Of a stretch of 11,541 nucleotides of DNA, positions 1-6,003 are shown one piece after another. The stretch lies in contig JAJQAS010000107.1 in NCBI GenBank assembly GCA_021203685.1, forward strand, positions 1 through 11,541, given 5' to 3'. This DNA comes from Clostridiales bacterium. Its GTDB lineage: Bacteria > Bacillota > Clostridia > Oscillospirales > Oscillospiraceae. The notes under the pieces were generated by a model, which made no database searches, had not been told where the DNA came from, and worked only from the letters and a program-made list of their open reading frames with translations. Within the stretch, counting starts at the first letter, position 1. Every line of letters starts with the position of its first letter. The translations under genes and the position numbers were made by a program.

Positions 1-503
1 AGACAGAGGAACTGGAAGGACAGTCCGAATCGGAGGAAACGCTTGTTGAGGTCCCGGTTTCTGCGCGTACCTATGAAATTGTTGCGTCCGATCTGTCGTG
101 GTCGGAAGCCCGCGAAGCTGCGGCTGACGCGGGTGGTCATCTGGCGACGATCACCTCGCAGGAGGAGTATGATGTCATCTGTGCCCTGGCCGAAGACAGT
201 GGGTTGAAGTACCTGTGGTTAGGCGCTGCATTGACATCGGATGAGATGGAATGGGGCGAGGACGGCTGCTGGATCACCGGAGAGAGCTGGAGTTTCAGCG
301 TCTGGTATCCTGGAGAGCCGAGCCTGGCCGACACCGATGGCACCCAGGAATTTTGCCTGTGCCTGTGGAATGCCGCCTATGATGAGGAAGATATCGGCTG
401 GACCTTCAATGACCAGCGGGATAATCTGGTGGAGGATTTCCCATCTGTCAGCGGACAGGTCGGCTACGTCATCGAATTTGATGACGGGTACACAGCGCAG
501 TAA
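1..503 (+). CDS. C-type-lectin-like domain protein, 3' part only
   Basis: The reading frame is open from the left edge (first full codon at base 3) to TAA at 501-503, so the start lies outside the window. The visible 166 residues begin with an acidic linker of about 20 residues (many Glu and Ser), followed by one C-type-lectin-like fold. Family landmarks are visible in order: a Trp-Ser-Glu-Ala-Arg helix, GGHLATITSQEEY, LWLGA, a Trp-Gly-Glu-Asp-Gly stretch, WYPGEPS in the place of the EPN-type long-loop motif, WTFNDQRDN in the place of the WND motif, and a final GYVIEFD strand. The usual C-terminal Cys of the ICE ending is absent, as in many bacterial members. An acidic linker before such a domain suits a surface-exposed binding protein, but the N-terminal half that would show a signal peptide or enzyme domain is missing. 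The ligand cannot be told. A strong terminator follows at once. Confidence 0.85.
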   Translation, partial: TEELEGQSESEETLVEVPVSARTYEIVASDLSWSEAREAAADAGGHLATITSQEEYDVICALAEDSGLKYLWLGAALTSDEMEWGEDGCWITGESWSFSVWYPGEPSLADTDGTQEFCLCLWNAAYDEEDIGWTFNDQRDNLVEDFPSVSGQVGYVIEFDDGYTAQ

Positions 504-512
504 AACACCATC

Positions 513-555
513 AGGAAACCCGGCTTGAACATGACTTCAAGCCGGGTTTCCTTTT
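513..555 (+). terminator. Rho-independent terminator after the lectin-domain gene
   Basis: A perfect 17-bp inverted repeat (513-529 with 536-552) has a 6-nt loop (530-535) and runs into TTTTCTT. It starts 9 bp after the stop codon. It isolates the lectin-domain gene from the transporter operon. Confidence 0.93.
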
Positions 556-599
556 CTTAGAAAGTGGTTATCTACTTTACGCAGCCAAATTGGACCGCT

Positions 600-636
600 C
601 ACCGTTCAATTTCAAATTGTAATACATCAAACGGTG
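600..636. promoter_or_regulatory. Nested inverted repeats over the -35 region (possible operator)
   Basis: CACCGTT (600-606) is matched by AACGGTG (630-636). Inside it, CAATTT-C-AAATTG (607-619) is a second perfect palindrome. Both overlap the -35 and spacer of the promoter at 617-645, where a dimeric regulator would bind. No regulator gene is visible in the window, so the operator role is inferred from position only. Confidence 0.4.
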
Positions 637-645
637 TGATAGAAT
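617..645 (+). promoter_or_regulatory. SigA promoter of the transporter/peptidase operon
   Basis: The -35 is TTGTAA at 617-622 and the -10 is TAGAAT at 640-645, with a 17-bp spacer. A TG at 637-638 makes it an extended -10 promoter. Transcription would start near 652, giving a leader of about 135 nt before the transporter ATG. Confidence 0.65.
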
Positions 646-786
646 AAACAGGGAAGTAAAATCGGCAACGATGGGTTTCCAAATGCGAAGCGAGGGGCAA
701 ACTCGTTGGAATACATGTGTTTTCTGAATGCTGCCCAGACGGCTTCCCGACCCATTGAAATGACGAAAAGAAAAAGGAGAGAAAAA

Positions 787-1971
787 ATGTTCAGCAGTAT
801 GTATTTTTACCTGATGGTCGTGGTCATCGTGTTCGCGTTAGGCGACCTGATCGCGCACTTTACGAAGGGCCGACTGTCCGGCATGATGATGGTCATGCTG
901 ATCTTTCTGGTGGGATTTCTGGCTGGGGTCTTTCCGGCGGACATCATCGACCAGGCAGGATTGACCAATCTGGCGAGCCTGGCCATTGCGATGGTGCTCT
1001 TTAACATGGGAACAGCCATCAATGTCAGGCAGTTGATCCGGGAATGGAAAACGGTTTTGATGGCGACGATCTGCATGATAACGTCCAGTCTGTTGCTGCT
1101 CGTTGCGGCGCCGATCATCGGGCTGGATACCGTCCTGGTGGGAATGCCGGTCATTAACGGCGGAGCCATGGCGACCTCGCTGATGACCGCAGCGGCAACG
1201 GAAAAGGGACTGACCACCGCAGCCGCTCTCTGCGCGGTGATTTATTCGGTGCAGAAGCTGGTCGGCGCGCCCATTGCCTCCGCCATGGGCCTGAAATATG
1301 CCAGAAAGCTGGCAGCGGAGTTCCGCACAGACCCGGAAGGGAAGCTGGCGGCGCTGAAAGCAAAACAGAGCAGCGTCTCATCCGACAAAATTCCTTTTTA
1401 TGAAAAGCACAAGGAGTTGTACACGGCGAATCTAGACATTGCCATCGTATGCGTGGGTGGCTGGCTGGCCAGAAGTCTTGGCGGCTTAACGCCTGTCAAC
1501 TACGCAGTGTGGGCGCTGGTGCTGGGGTCCCTGTCCGGGATCGGCGGCTTTGTGCCGCCGAAGCTGTTGCAGCGCGGTTCCTCCTACGGAATTCTGATGA
1601 TCGCCATTTATGGCTCCATTATTCCCTCGCTGGCAGCGGTTTCCCTGTCTGACCTGGGCGCTATGGCGTTTCAGACAATCCTGCTCTTTGTGTTGGCGAT
1701 TGCGGGCGTGGTGCTGGTCAGCTATGTGCTGCCCATCGGCAAACTCCTGGTGGGGGACAAAGACCTGGCCATGGGCATCGGCGTGGAGCAGTTCCTTGGT
1801 TTCCCCAGCAACGTCGTCATCTGCCGGGAGGTGGCGGAGGCAGTGGGCGAAACGCCAGAGGAAAAAATGTACATTGAGGATACGCTGAATGTGCCTTATG
1901 TAGTGGGCGGCATTACAGTGGTGACGATCCTGTCCGTCCTGATGGCGGGATTTGTGATCGGCCTGCTGTAA
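787..1971 (+). CDS. Polytopic membrane protein, probable secondary transporter
   Basis: This encodes a 394-residue integral membrane protein. The ATG at 787 is preferred because AAGGAGA (774-780) sits 6 nt before it. An in-frame TTG at 706 would add 27 residues that look like untranslated leader and has no good ribosome site. About ten hydrophobic segments fall in two halves. The first covers residues 5-165 and includes a Gly-rich GMPVINGGAMATS stretch. A charged loop of about 45 residues (about 168-215, Lys-rich) separates it from the second half, which ends in FLGFPSNVV and a final membrane span. Two hydrophobic halves each with a Gly-rich possibly re-entrant segment recall secondary carriers of the ion transporter superfamily, such as GltS-like carriers, but I cannot name the family firmly. 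The M20 peptidase gene starts 59 bp downstream without a terminator between, so the pair probably imports and hydrolyses one substrate. Confidence 0.8.
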   Translation: MFSSMYFYLMVVVIVFALGDLIAHFTKGRLSGMMMVMLIFLVGFLAGVFPADIIDQAGLTNLASLAIAMVLFNMGTAINVRQLIREWKTVLMATICMITSSLLLLVAAPIIGLDTVLVGMPVINGGAMATSLMTAAATEKGLTTAAALCAVIYSVQKLVGAPIASAMGLKYARKLAAEFRTDPEGKLAALKAKQSSVSSDKIPFYEKHKELYTANLDIAIVCVGGWLARSLGGLTPVNYAVWALVLGSLSGIGGFVPPKLLQRGSSYGILMIAIYGSIIPSLAAVSLSDLGAMAFQTILLFVLAIAGVVLVSYVLPIGKLLVGDKDLAMGIGVEQFLGFPSNVVICREVAEAVGETPEEKMYIEDTLNVPYVVGGITVVTILSVLMAGFVIGLL

Positions 1972-2030
1972 GGGCAAGCCATCAAAGCGAATGACGCGGA
2001 CGAGTGTGAGAGAGGAAAGGAGCGGTTGCG

Positions 2031-3233
2031 ATGCAAAAGCAGCAGTTTGACATACAGGAGATTTGTGATTATATCGACTCCAAAGAACGTGCCATGACGC
2101 AGCTCTGGGAGCAGATGGTGCGGATCGAAAGTCCATCCGCCAGGAAGGACGAGGTGAACCGCCTGGCGGCGCACCTGGACACTTATCTGGACGCCATGGG
2201 GTTGCAGACAAGAAAAGTCCCCTTTGAGGAGGCGGGTTCCAGCCTGGTGGCCCACACGGAGGAGGGGGAGCTTCCCGCCGTGGCGCTGATGGCGCACATG
2301 GATACAGTGCATCCGGTCGGTCGATTCGGGGCGGATGTCTTTCGCCGTGAGGGAGACAAAATTTATGGGCCGGGCGTCTATGACTGTAAGGGCGGCATCG
2401 CGGTGGCGATTCTGGTGATTTCTGCGTTGCAGCACTTTGGATATCGCAAAAGACAGCTTCGCCTGATTTTAAGCGGCGACGAGGAGGTTGCGCACAGCCT
2501 TTCCAATGGTGATGGCTGCCAGGTCTATGCGGACGCTGCCGCAGGTTGTGCGGCGGCCTTCAACTGCGAGAGTGGGCTGTTGAACGGAGATGTGATCTGC
2601 CGTCGCAAGGGCGGTGGGATCGTAACCATCGGGGTTCACGGTGTCTCCGCCCATGCGGGCAAGGAGCCGGAGAAGGGAGCCAGCGCGATCCGCGAGGCGG
2701 CCCGCAAGATTTTAAAAATCGAGGAATTGTCCGATCCGAGCAAGGTGCTGTATAACTGCGGCGTCGTGAAGGGAGGCACCTCCAGCAACGCCATCCCCGA
2801 CCTGTGCGAACTGACAGTGGGGATTCGCTTTCCAACCAATCAGGATCTGGACGACGCGATGGAAACGTTACAAAAAATCTGCGATGACAATGCGGACCCT
2901 CGCATTCACGCAAAGATAGAGAGGACAACCATCTTCAAGGCTATGGAGCCGGTGACAGGTACCGAGCAACTGCTGCACCTGTATCAGGACGCCTGTGAAC
3001 AGTTAGGATTTTCCCGGCCCCAGCCGGTGTACTCCGGTGGCTGTTCCGATGCTGCCTATGTCACGATGTTGGGGATTCCTGTCCTCTGCGGCGTGGGGGT
3101 GCGGGGCGACGCCAGCCACACCATCAACGAGTATGCCGTAGCGTCGTCCCTGACGGAGCAGGCGAAAAAAATCGTGCTGACGATTTTGCGTATGGAAAAT
3201 GCCAGCTTTGCGGCAACACGGCTCCCTTTATAG
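2031..3233 (+). CDS. M20 family zinc metallopeptidase (CPG2/ArgE-like), altered C-terminus
   Basis: This encodes a 400-residue cytoplasmic M20 hydrolase. GGAAAGGAG ends 8 nt before the ATG. The metal and catalytic residues expected for the family are all visible: His89 and Asp91 in AHMDTV, Asp118 in GPGVYDCKGG, the Glu pair in SGDEE (151-152), Glu180 in NCESG, and His363 in SHTINEY. The inserted dimerisation domain is marked by GVSAHAGKEPEKG near residues 204-216. M20 enzymes cleave amide bonds of N-acyl amino acids, dipeptides or pteroylglutamates; this one is nearest in pattern to carboxypeptidase G2 and ArgE, but the substrate is not readable. It follows the transporter gene in one operon. 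The natural end seems to be near residue 387-390 (TILRMEN); the last ten or so residues (ASFAATRLPL) come from a different frame of an HNH endonuclease gene fragment, so the C-terminus is probably chimeric. The catalytic core is intact. Confidence 0.9.
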   Translation: MQKQQFDIQEICDYIDSKERAMTQLWEQMVRIESPSARKDEVNRLAAHLDTYLDAMGLQTRKVPFEEAGSSLVAHTEEGELPAVALMAHMDTVHPVGRFGADVFRREGDKIYGPGVYDCKGGIAVAILVISALQHFGYRKRQLRLILSGDEEVAHSLSNGDGCQVYADAAAGCAAAFNCESGLLNGDVICRRKGGGIVTIGVHGVSAHAGKEPEKGASAIREAARKILKIEELSDPSKVLYNCGVVKGGTSSNAIPDLCELTVGIRFPTNQDLDDAMETLQKICDDNADPRIHAKIERTTIFKAMEPVTGTEQLLHLYQDACEQLGFSRPQPVYSGGCSDAAYVTMLGIPVLCGVGVRGDASHTINEYAVASSLTEQAKKIVLTILRMENASFAATRLPL

Positions 3234-3409
3234 GAAAAAATGGGGAACCATATCTTGAGGTACATCATGTAGTTTGGCTTTCACGAGGCGGAGCAGATAG
3301 TCTTGATAATACAGTCGCTCTTTGTCCAAATTGTCATGCCAGGGTGCATATACTTGATGCACAAGAAGACATCGAACAATTGAAGGGATGTGTTGATAGC
3401 CAATGTTAG
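3191..3409 (+). pseudogene. HNH endonuclease, 5'-truncated C-terminal fragment
   Basis: The -1 frame relative to the M20 gene reads a typical HNH nuclease end of about 72 codons, closing with TAG at 3407-3409. Visible in order are YGKCQLCG and APFIGKNG, then PYLEVHHVVWLSRGGAD, LDNTVALCPNCHARVH and a short charged tail. Both zinc-binding pairs (CxxC and CPNC), the HH pair, the Asn and the final His are present, so the nuclease core is not decayed. No ATG, GTG or TTG lies in this frame nearby, and the frame overlaps the last 43 bp of the M20 coding sequence. I read this as a fragment left by recombination or loss of a mobile element, joined to the peptidase gene near 3185-3195. The sequence after 3234 is clearly more AT-rich than the neighbouring genes, which suits foreign origin. 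Expression would need frameshifting. Confidence 0.75.
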
Positions 3410-3444
3410 ACGCGGAGAGGACATCATCGACCTTCTCCGCCACA

Positions 3445-3487
3445 TCTTGGAGATACGGCCCCATCCAATCGCAAAGAATCTCCAAGA
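3445..3487. repeat. Perfect 10-bp inverted repeat, 23-nt loop
   Basis: TCTTGGAGAT (3445-3454) is exactly complementary to ATCTCCAAGA (3478-3487). A second shorter hairpin (3412-3418 with 3434-3440) lies just upstream. Neither runs into a T tract on the plus strand. The stretch 3410-3560 has no gene I recognise; it is AT-rich remnant DNA between the HNH fragment and the tRNA terminator. Confidence 0.45.
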
Positions 3488-3550
3488 GGTAAAAAATGGG
3501 GTAAAACGAAAAATCCGCTCGTAGAGTTTGAACTTTACGAACGGGTTTTC

Positions 3551-3599
3551 CATTAAAACAAAGAAATTCCCGTTGATTCAAGAACAAATCAACGGGAAT
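3551..3599 (-). terminator. Rho-independent terminator of tRNA-Arg
   Basis: Read on the minus strand, a perfect 13-bp stem (3599-3587 with 3578-3566) with an 8-nt loop is followed by TTCTTTGTTTT. It begins 4 bp after the encoded CCA end of the tRNA gene. Confidence 0.9.
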
Positions 3600-3603
3600 C
3601 AGT

Positions 3604-3679
3604 TGGTACACCCGAAGGGACTCGAACCCCCACCATTCAGAACCGGAATCTGACGCTCTATCCATTGAACTACGGGTGC
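3604..3679 (-). tRNA. tRNA-Arg (anticodon CCG)
   Basis: The 76-nt minus-strand sequence folds as a full cloverleaf. The acceptor is GCACCCG with CGGGTGT. The D arm contains AATGGATA. The anticodon stem is TCAGA/TCTGA around the loop TTCCGGT, giving anticodon CCG (3646-3644), which reads the Arg codon CGG. The T arm holds GGTTCGAGTCC. The discriminator is A and CCA is encoded. The first acceptor pair is a G-U wobble (G1-U72) rather than G-C. The gene has its own promoter 12 nt upstream of the predicted 5' end and its own terminator, so it is a single-gene unit. Its 3' end faces the accessory block at lower coordinates. Confidence 0.97.
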
Positions 3680-3697
3680 ATCTCTCCAACGGGATTT

Positions 3698-3726
3698 ATT
3701 ATAACAGCCTTCCCCCCGATTGTAAA
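3698..3726 (-). promoter_or_regulatory. Promoter of tRNA-Arg
   Basis: On the minus strand the -35 is TTTACA (3726-3721) and the -10 is TATAAT (3703-3698), with a 17-bp spacer. The start would be near 3691, leaving about a 12-nt leader before the tRNA. This near-consensus match suits a highly expressed stable RNA. Confidence 0.88.
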
Positions 3727-3777
3727 GCTTTTTTTCGGAAAAGTGGCCTGTTTTTTTCGCAAATTTTCTTCCTGCGG

Positions 3778-3806
3778 TTGTGCAACTTTCAGAAGTGTGC
3801 TACAAT
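3778..3806 (+). promoter_or_regulatory. Extended -10 promoter of the Smr-domain gene
   Basis: The -35 is TTGTGC (3778-3783), the spacer is 17 bp, and the -10 is TACAAT (3801-3806) preceded by TGC. It is divergent from the tRNA promoter and lies 42 bp before the Smr gene start. Confidence 0.6.
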
Positions 3807-3848
3807 ATCTTTTAATTCCGGCAGAAACAAGCAGGGAGGGGAACCAGT

Positions 3849-4196
3849 ATGAAACAGACCGTTCGGGTCGTCAACCTGGAGGCGGGAATGCCCACTGTGG
3901 ACCAGGCGCTCCGCCGCCTCAGCGGCGAGCTGTATACCAGCCGCCGCATGGGCTGTCAGGCGGTCAAGCTGATTCACGGCTACGGCAGCTCCGGCAAAGG
4001 CGGCAAAATTCGGGTCGCCATCCGCCGGGAGCTGGGCGGACAGAAGCTGCGTGGACAAATCAAAGATTACATCCCCGGCGAAGAGTTTTCCATCTTCAAC
4101 AGCGCCACCCTCCAGGCGTTTTCCCTGGCGGAGGACCTGCGGAACGACAAAGACCTGGACCGGTACAACAACGGGGTCACGTTTGTTCTTCTGTGA
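3849..4196 (+). CDS. Smr (small MutS-related) domain protein
   Basis: This is a 115-residue soluble protein. GGGAGGG (3834-3840) ends 8 nt before the ATG. The diagnostic Smr signature is present: a preceding VKLIHGYG strand-turn followed by SSGKGGKIR (residues about 42-54), and earlier an N-terminal strand and helix (VVNLEAGMPTVDQAL). In the family, the His-Gly and Gly-x-Gly loop bind nucleic acid, and Smr domains of MutS2-type proteins nick or bind RNA/DNA. Here the domain stands alone, without the MutS2 ATPase core, as in other short Clostridia Smr proteins. The C-terminal 40 residues (IKDYIPGEEFSIF onward) are acidic and not recognised. It is transcribed from its own promoter divergently from tRNA-Arg and converges on alaA. 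Nuclease activity cannot be inferred from sequence alone. Confidence 0.82.
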   Translation: MKQTVRVVNLEAGMPTVDQALRRLSGELYTSRRMGCQAVKLIHGYGSSGKGGKIRVAIRRELGGQKLRGQIKDYIPGEEFSIFNSATLQAFSLAEDLRNDKDLDRYNNGVTFVLL

Positions 4197-4228
4197 GACA
4201 GCGCGGCAAACTGGCGATTGCCAGTGAC

Positions 4229-4263
4229 AAAAACGGGACCGGGTACATACCCGGCCCCGTATT
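4229..4263. terminator. Bidirectional terminator between the Smr gene and alaA
   Basis: A 12-bp stem (4233-4244 with 4249-4260) has a 4-nt loop and one mismatch. On the minus strand it is followed by TTTTTG, a better U tract for alaA; on the plus strand it is followed by ATTATGCTGTTAT, a weak one. A smaller hairpin, ACTGGC-GATT-GCCAGT (4210-4225), lies just upstream. Confidence 0.75.
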
Positions 4264-4304
4264 ATGCTGTTATGGGAGGAAAATCCTGTGCCGCACAGTG
4301 ATTC

Positions 4305-5525
4305 TTAATCCTGATGGTAAGTAGCCAGATAGTCGCCGATGCGGCCCAGGGCAGCGGTGATTTCCTCCGGCTTGGGGAGCATGACCAGACGGAAGTGATC
4401 CGGCTCCGGCCAGTCGAATCCGCTGCCGGGGACGAACAGCACCTGGGTGTTATGCAGGATGTCCATAGCGAATTCCTTGTCGTTGGTGATCTTGAACTTT
4501 TTGGTGTCGATCTTGGGGAAGAGGTAGAAGGCGGCGTGGTTTTTCACATAGGTGATGCCGGGAATTTTGTCCAGGGCCTTGCAGGTGGCCTCCCGCTGCT
4601 CATAGAGGCGGCCGCCGGGGACCATCATGGCCTCGGTGCTCTCCGGGTCGTTGAGGGCGGCGGGGATGACCAGCTGGGTCAGGGCGTTGCCGCAAAGCCG
4701 CATGGCGGCGATCTTCTGGATGGCTTCGGTGGCGAGCACGGTGAAGCTCTCCGGGCCGGTGATGACCATCCAGCCGCAGCGGAAGCCGCAGACGATGTGG
4801 GACTTGGAGAGGCCGTTGAAGGTGATGACCGGCAGATCCGGGGCCAGCTCTGCGGTGGAGCGGTGAACGACGCCGTCCATCAGCAGGCGGTCATAGATCT
4901 CATCGGACAGAACGAACAGGTTGTTCTCCCGGGCGATTTGGGCGAGACCAAGGATGACCTCGTCGGGATAGACCGCGCCGGTGGGGTTGTTGGGGTTGAT
5001 GAGCAGCAATGCCTTGGTCTTGGGGGTGATTTTGCTACGGATGTCGTCCAGGTCGGGATACCAGTTGGACTTCTCGTCGCAGGTGTAGAACACCGGGGTG
5101 GCCTCGGACAGATACACCAGGTTGGTCCACAGGGAATAGCTGGGGGAGGGGACCAGGATCTCGTCGCCCACGTCGAACAGGGCGGTGGCCACCATGTTGG
5201 CAACCTCGCTGACGCCGTTGCCCACGAAAATGCGGTCCATGGACACGCCGGTGAGGTTCTTCTTGGTGGTGTGGTAGTCGTAGATGGCCTGCCGGGCCTC
5301 CGGCATACCTTTCAGGTCGCAGTATCCAACAGCCTTGTCCACGTTGTCCAACAGAGCGGCGCGCAGACTGTCGGGCATACGGAAGCCGAAGGTGGCGGGA
5401 TTGCCGGTGTTCAGCTTCATGACCGGGATGCCCCGTGCGGTCATGGCGTTGGCCTCAACAAACAACGGGCCGCGGATATCGGAGTGGACGGGCGCCATTC
5501 TGGCTGCTACTTTAAATTCGCTCAT
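4305..5525 (-). CDS. alaA: Alanine/pyruvate transaminase AlaA (class I PLP aminotransferase)
   Basis: This 406-residue enzyme matches E. coli AlaA (405 residues) over its length, from DIRGP near the N-terminus to the DYLATYHQ ending. AlaA transfers the amino group from glutamate to pyruvate to make alanine, using pyridoxal phosphate, in the cytoplasm. Fold type I residues are visible: Asn180 in NPNNPTGAVY, Asp208 and Tyr211 in SDEIYD, the Schiff-base Lys241 in NGLSK, Arg249 in CGFRCGW, and the substrate-carboxylate Arg379 in DHFRLV. TGNPATFGF near residue 40 and MRLCGN near 275 are also typical. The ribosome site AAGGAGA (5538-5532) lies 6 nt before the ATG. A perfect-consensus promoter about 100 bp upstream and the terminator at 4229-4263 make it a single-gene unit. 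Such high basal promoter strength suits a housekeeping enzyme. A broader aspartate/aromatic specificity is possible. Confidence 0.95.
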   Translation of the reverse strand: MSEFKVAARMAPVHSDIRGPLFVEANAMTARGIPVMKLNTGNPATFGFRMPDSLRAALLDNVDKAVGYCDLKGMPEARQAIYDYHTTKKNLTGVSMDRIFVGNGVSEVANMVATALFDVGDEILVPSPSYSLWTNLVYLSEATPVFYTCDEKSNWYPDLDDIRSKITPKTKALLLINPNNPTGAVYPDEVILGLAQIARENNLFVLSDEIYDRLLMDGVVHRSTAELAPDLPVITFNGLSKSHIVCGFRCGWMVITGPESFTVLATEAIQKIAAMRLCGNALTQLVIPAALNDPESTEAMMVPGGRLYEQREATCKALDKIPGITYVKNHAAFYLFPKIDTKKFKITNDKEFAMDILHNTQVLFVPGSGFDWPEPDHFRLVMLPKPEEITAALGRIGDYLATYHQD

Positions 5526-5623
5526 ATGATCTCTCCTTACTGACCTAAAAAATCGTCTTTTTCTTGAAAGAGCCGCCGCCAGTGGACAAGCCGCAGGATG
5601 CAGAAACCCTTACATTGATTTAT

Positions 5624-5652
5624 ATTATAAAGTCTGTTAAAAGAAATGTCAA
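5624..5652 (-). promoter_or_regulatory. Perfect consensus SigA promoter of alaA
   Basis: On the minus strand TTGACA (5652-5647) and TATAAT (5629-5624) are separated by exactly 17 bp. Both hexamers match consensus fully. Transcription would start near 5617, giving a leader of about 90 nt with no riboswitch or T-box that I can recognise. Confidence 0.92.
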
Positions 5653-5803
5653 CATGCTGACGCGCTTTTTCACGAAAATTGCTTTCGCCGTGACCAGTAA
5701 ATTGGATATTTTGACGACCGAAACAGTCGGACTGACGAAAGATTTACAAAGACGTTTTCTGACGGAGGGGGAACAAACCGGCATAGGTGTTGCCTAAAAA
5801 GGC

Positions 5804-5832
5804 TGTTCGCAGCGCGAAAAGTGTGGTATAAT
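5804..5832 (+). promoter_or_regulatory. Extended -10 promoter ahead of the 33-codon ORF and spoVAC
   Basis: TATAAT (5827-5832) is preceded by TGG, so it is an extended -10. The -35 candidate TGTTCG (5804-5809) is poor at a 17-bp spacing. Transcription would start near 5839, about 48 nt before the small ORF. It looks like a SigA promoter; I did not find a convincing SigG promoter for spoVAC. Confidence 0.6.
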
Positions 5833-5886
5833 ACCGGTTACAAAACGTAGCGCGCCTGGTTGCGCACTGGAAAGGGGCTTTTTAGT

Positions 5887-5988
5887 ATGTCGAAACTCAC
5901 CACCGGCACTTATGAAAAATACGGCGTCACCTACGGGACCATCACTCTCACCGACGGCGACTGCACCTGGACCATCACCATCGGCTGA
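5887..5988 (+). CDS. Putative 33-residue threonine-rich small protein or leader peptide
   Basis: ATG at 5887 runs to TGA at 5986-5988. GGAAAGGGG (5869-5877) ends 9 nt before the ATG, and an extended -10 promoter lies 55 bp upstream. Ten of 33 residues are Thr, with four Gly, two Asp and a single Cys; there is no hydrophobic span or signal peptide. The second half (GTITLTDGDCTWTITIG) alternates Thr with hydrophobic residues around an Asp-Gly turn, as in a beta hairpin. Its codons are GC-rich and resemble those of neighbouring genes (many ACC, ATC, GGC). I recognise no family. The close fit of promoter, ribosome site and ORF supports translation. It may be a small protein in its own right, or a leader peptide that controls the structured spoVAC ribosome site 16 nt further on. 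Confidence 0.55.
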   Translation: MSKLTTGTYEKYGVTYGTITLTDGDCTWTITIG

Positions 5989-6003
5989 TTTTGTACATAC
6001 TTT

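Noticed and set aside
706..786. N-terminal extension of the transporter from TTG at 706
   Set aside because: The extension is polar and leader-like, while AAGGAGA fits the ATG at 787 and the first membrane span follows directly.
3228..3689. Minus-strand ORF of 153 codons
   Set aside because: Its N-terminal part (SSMDRASDSGSEWWGFESL) is a well-known translation artefact of a tRNA gene, and the rest is antisense to the HNH fragment.
4314..5543. Plus-strand ORF of 409 codons
   Set aside because: It is antisense to alaA. It is Gly/Val/His/Gln-rich with no domain and exists only because the aminotransferase gene is GC-rich.
5564..5797. Plus-strand ORF of 77 codons upstream of alaA
   Set aside because: It runs through the perfect alaA promoter, starts at a TTG without a ribosome site and matches nothing.
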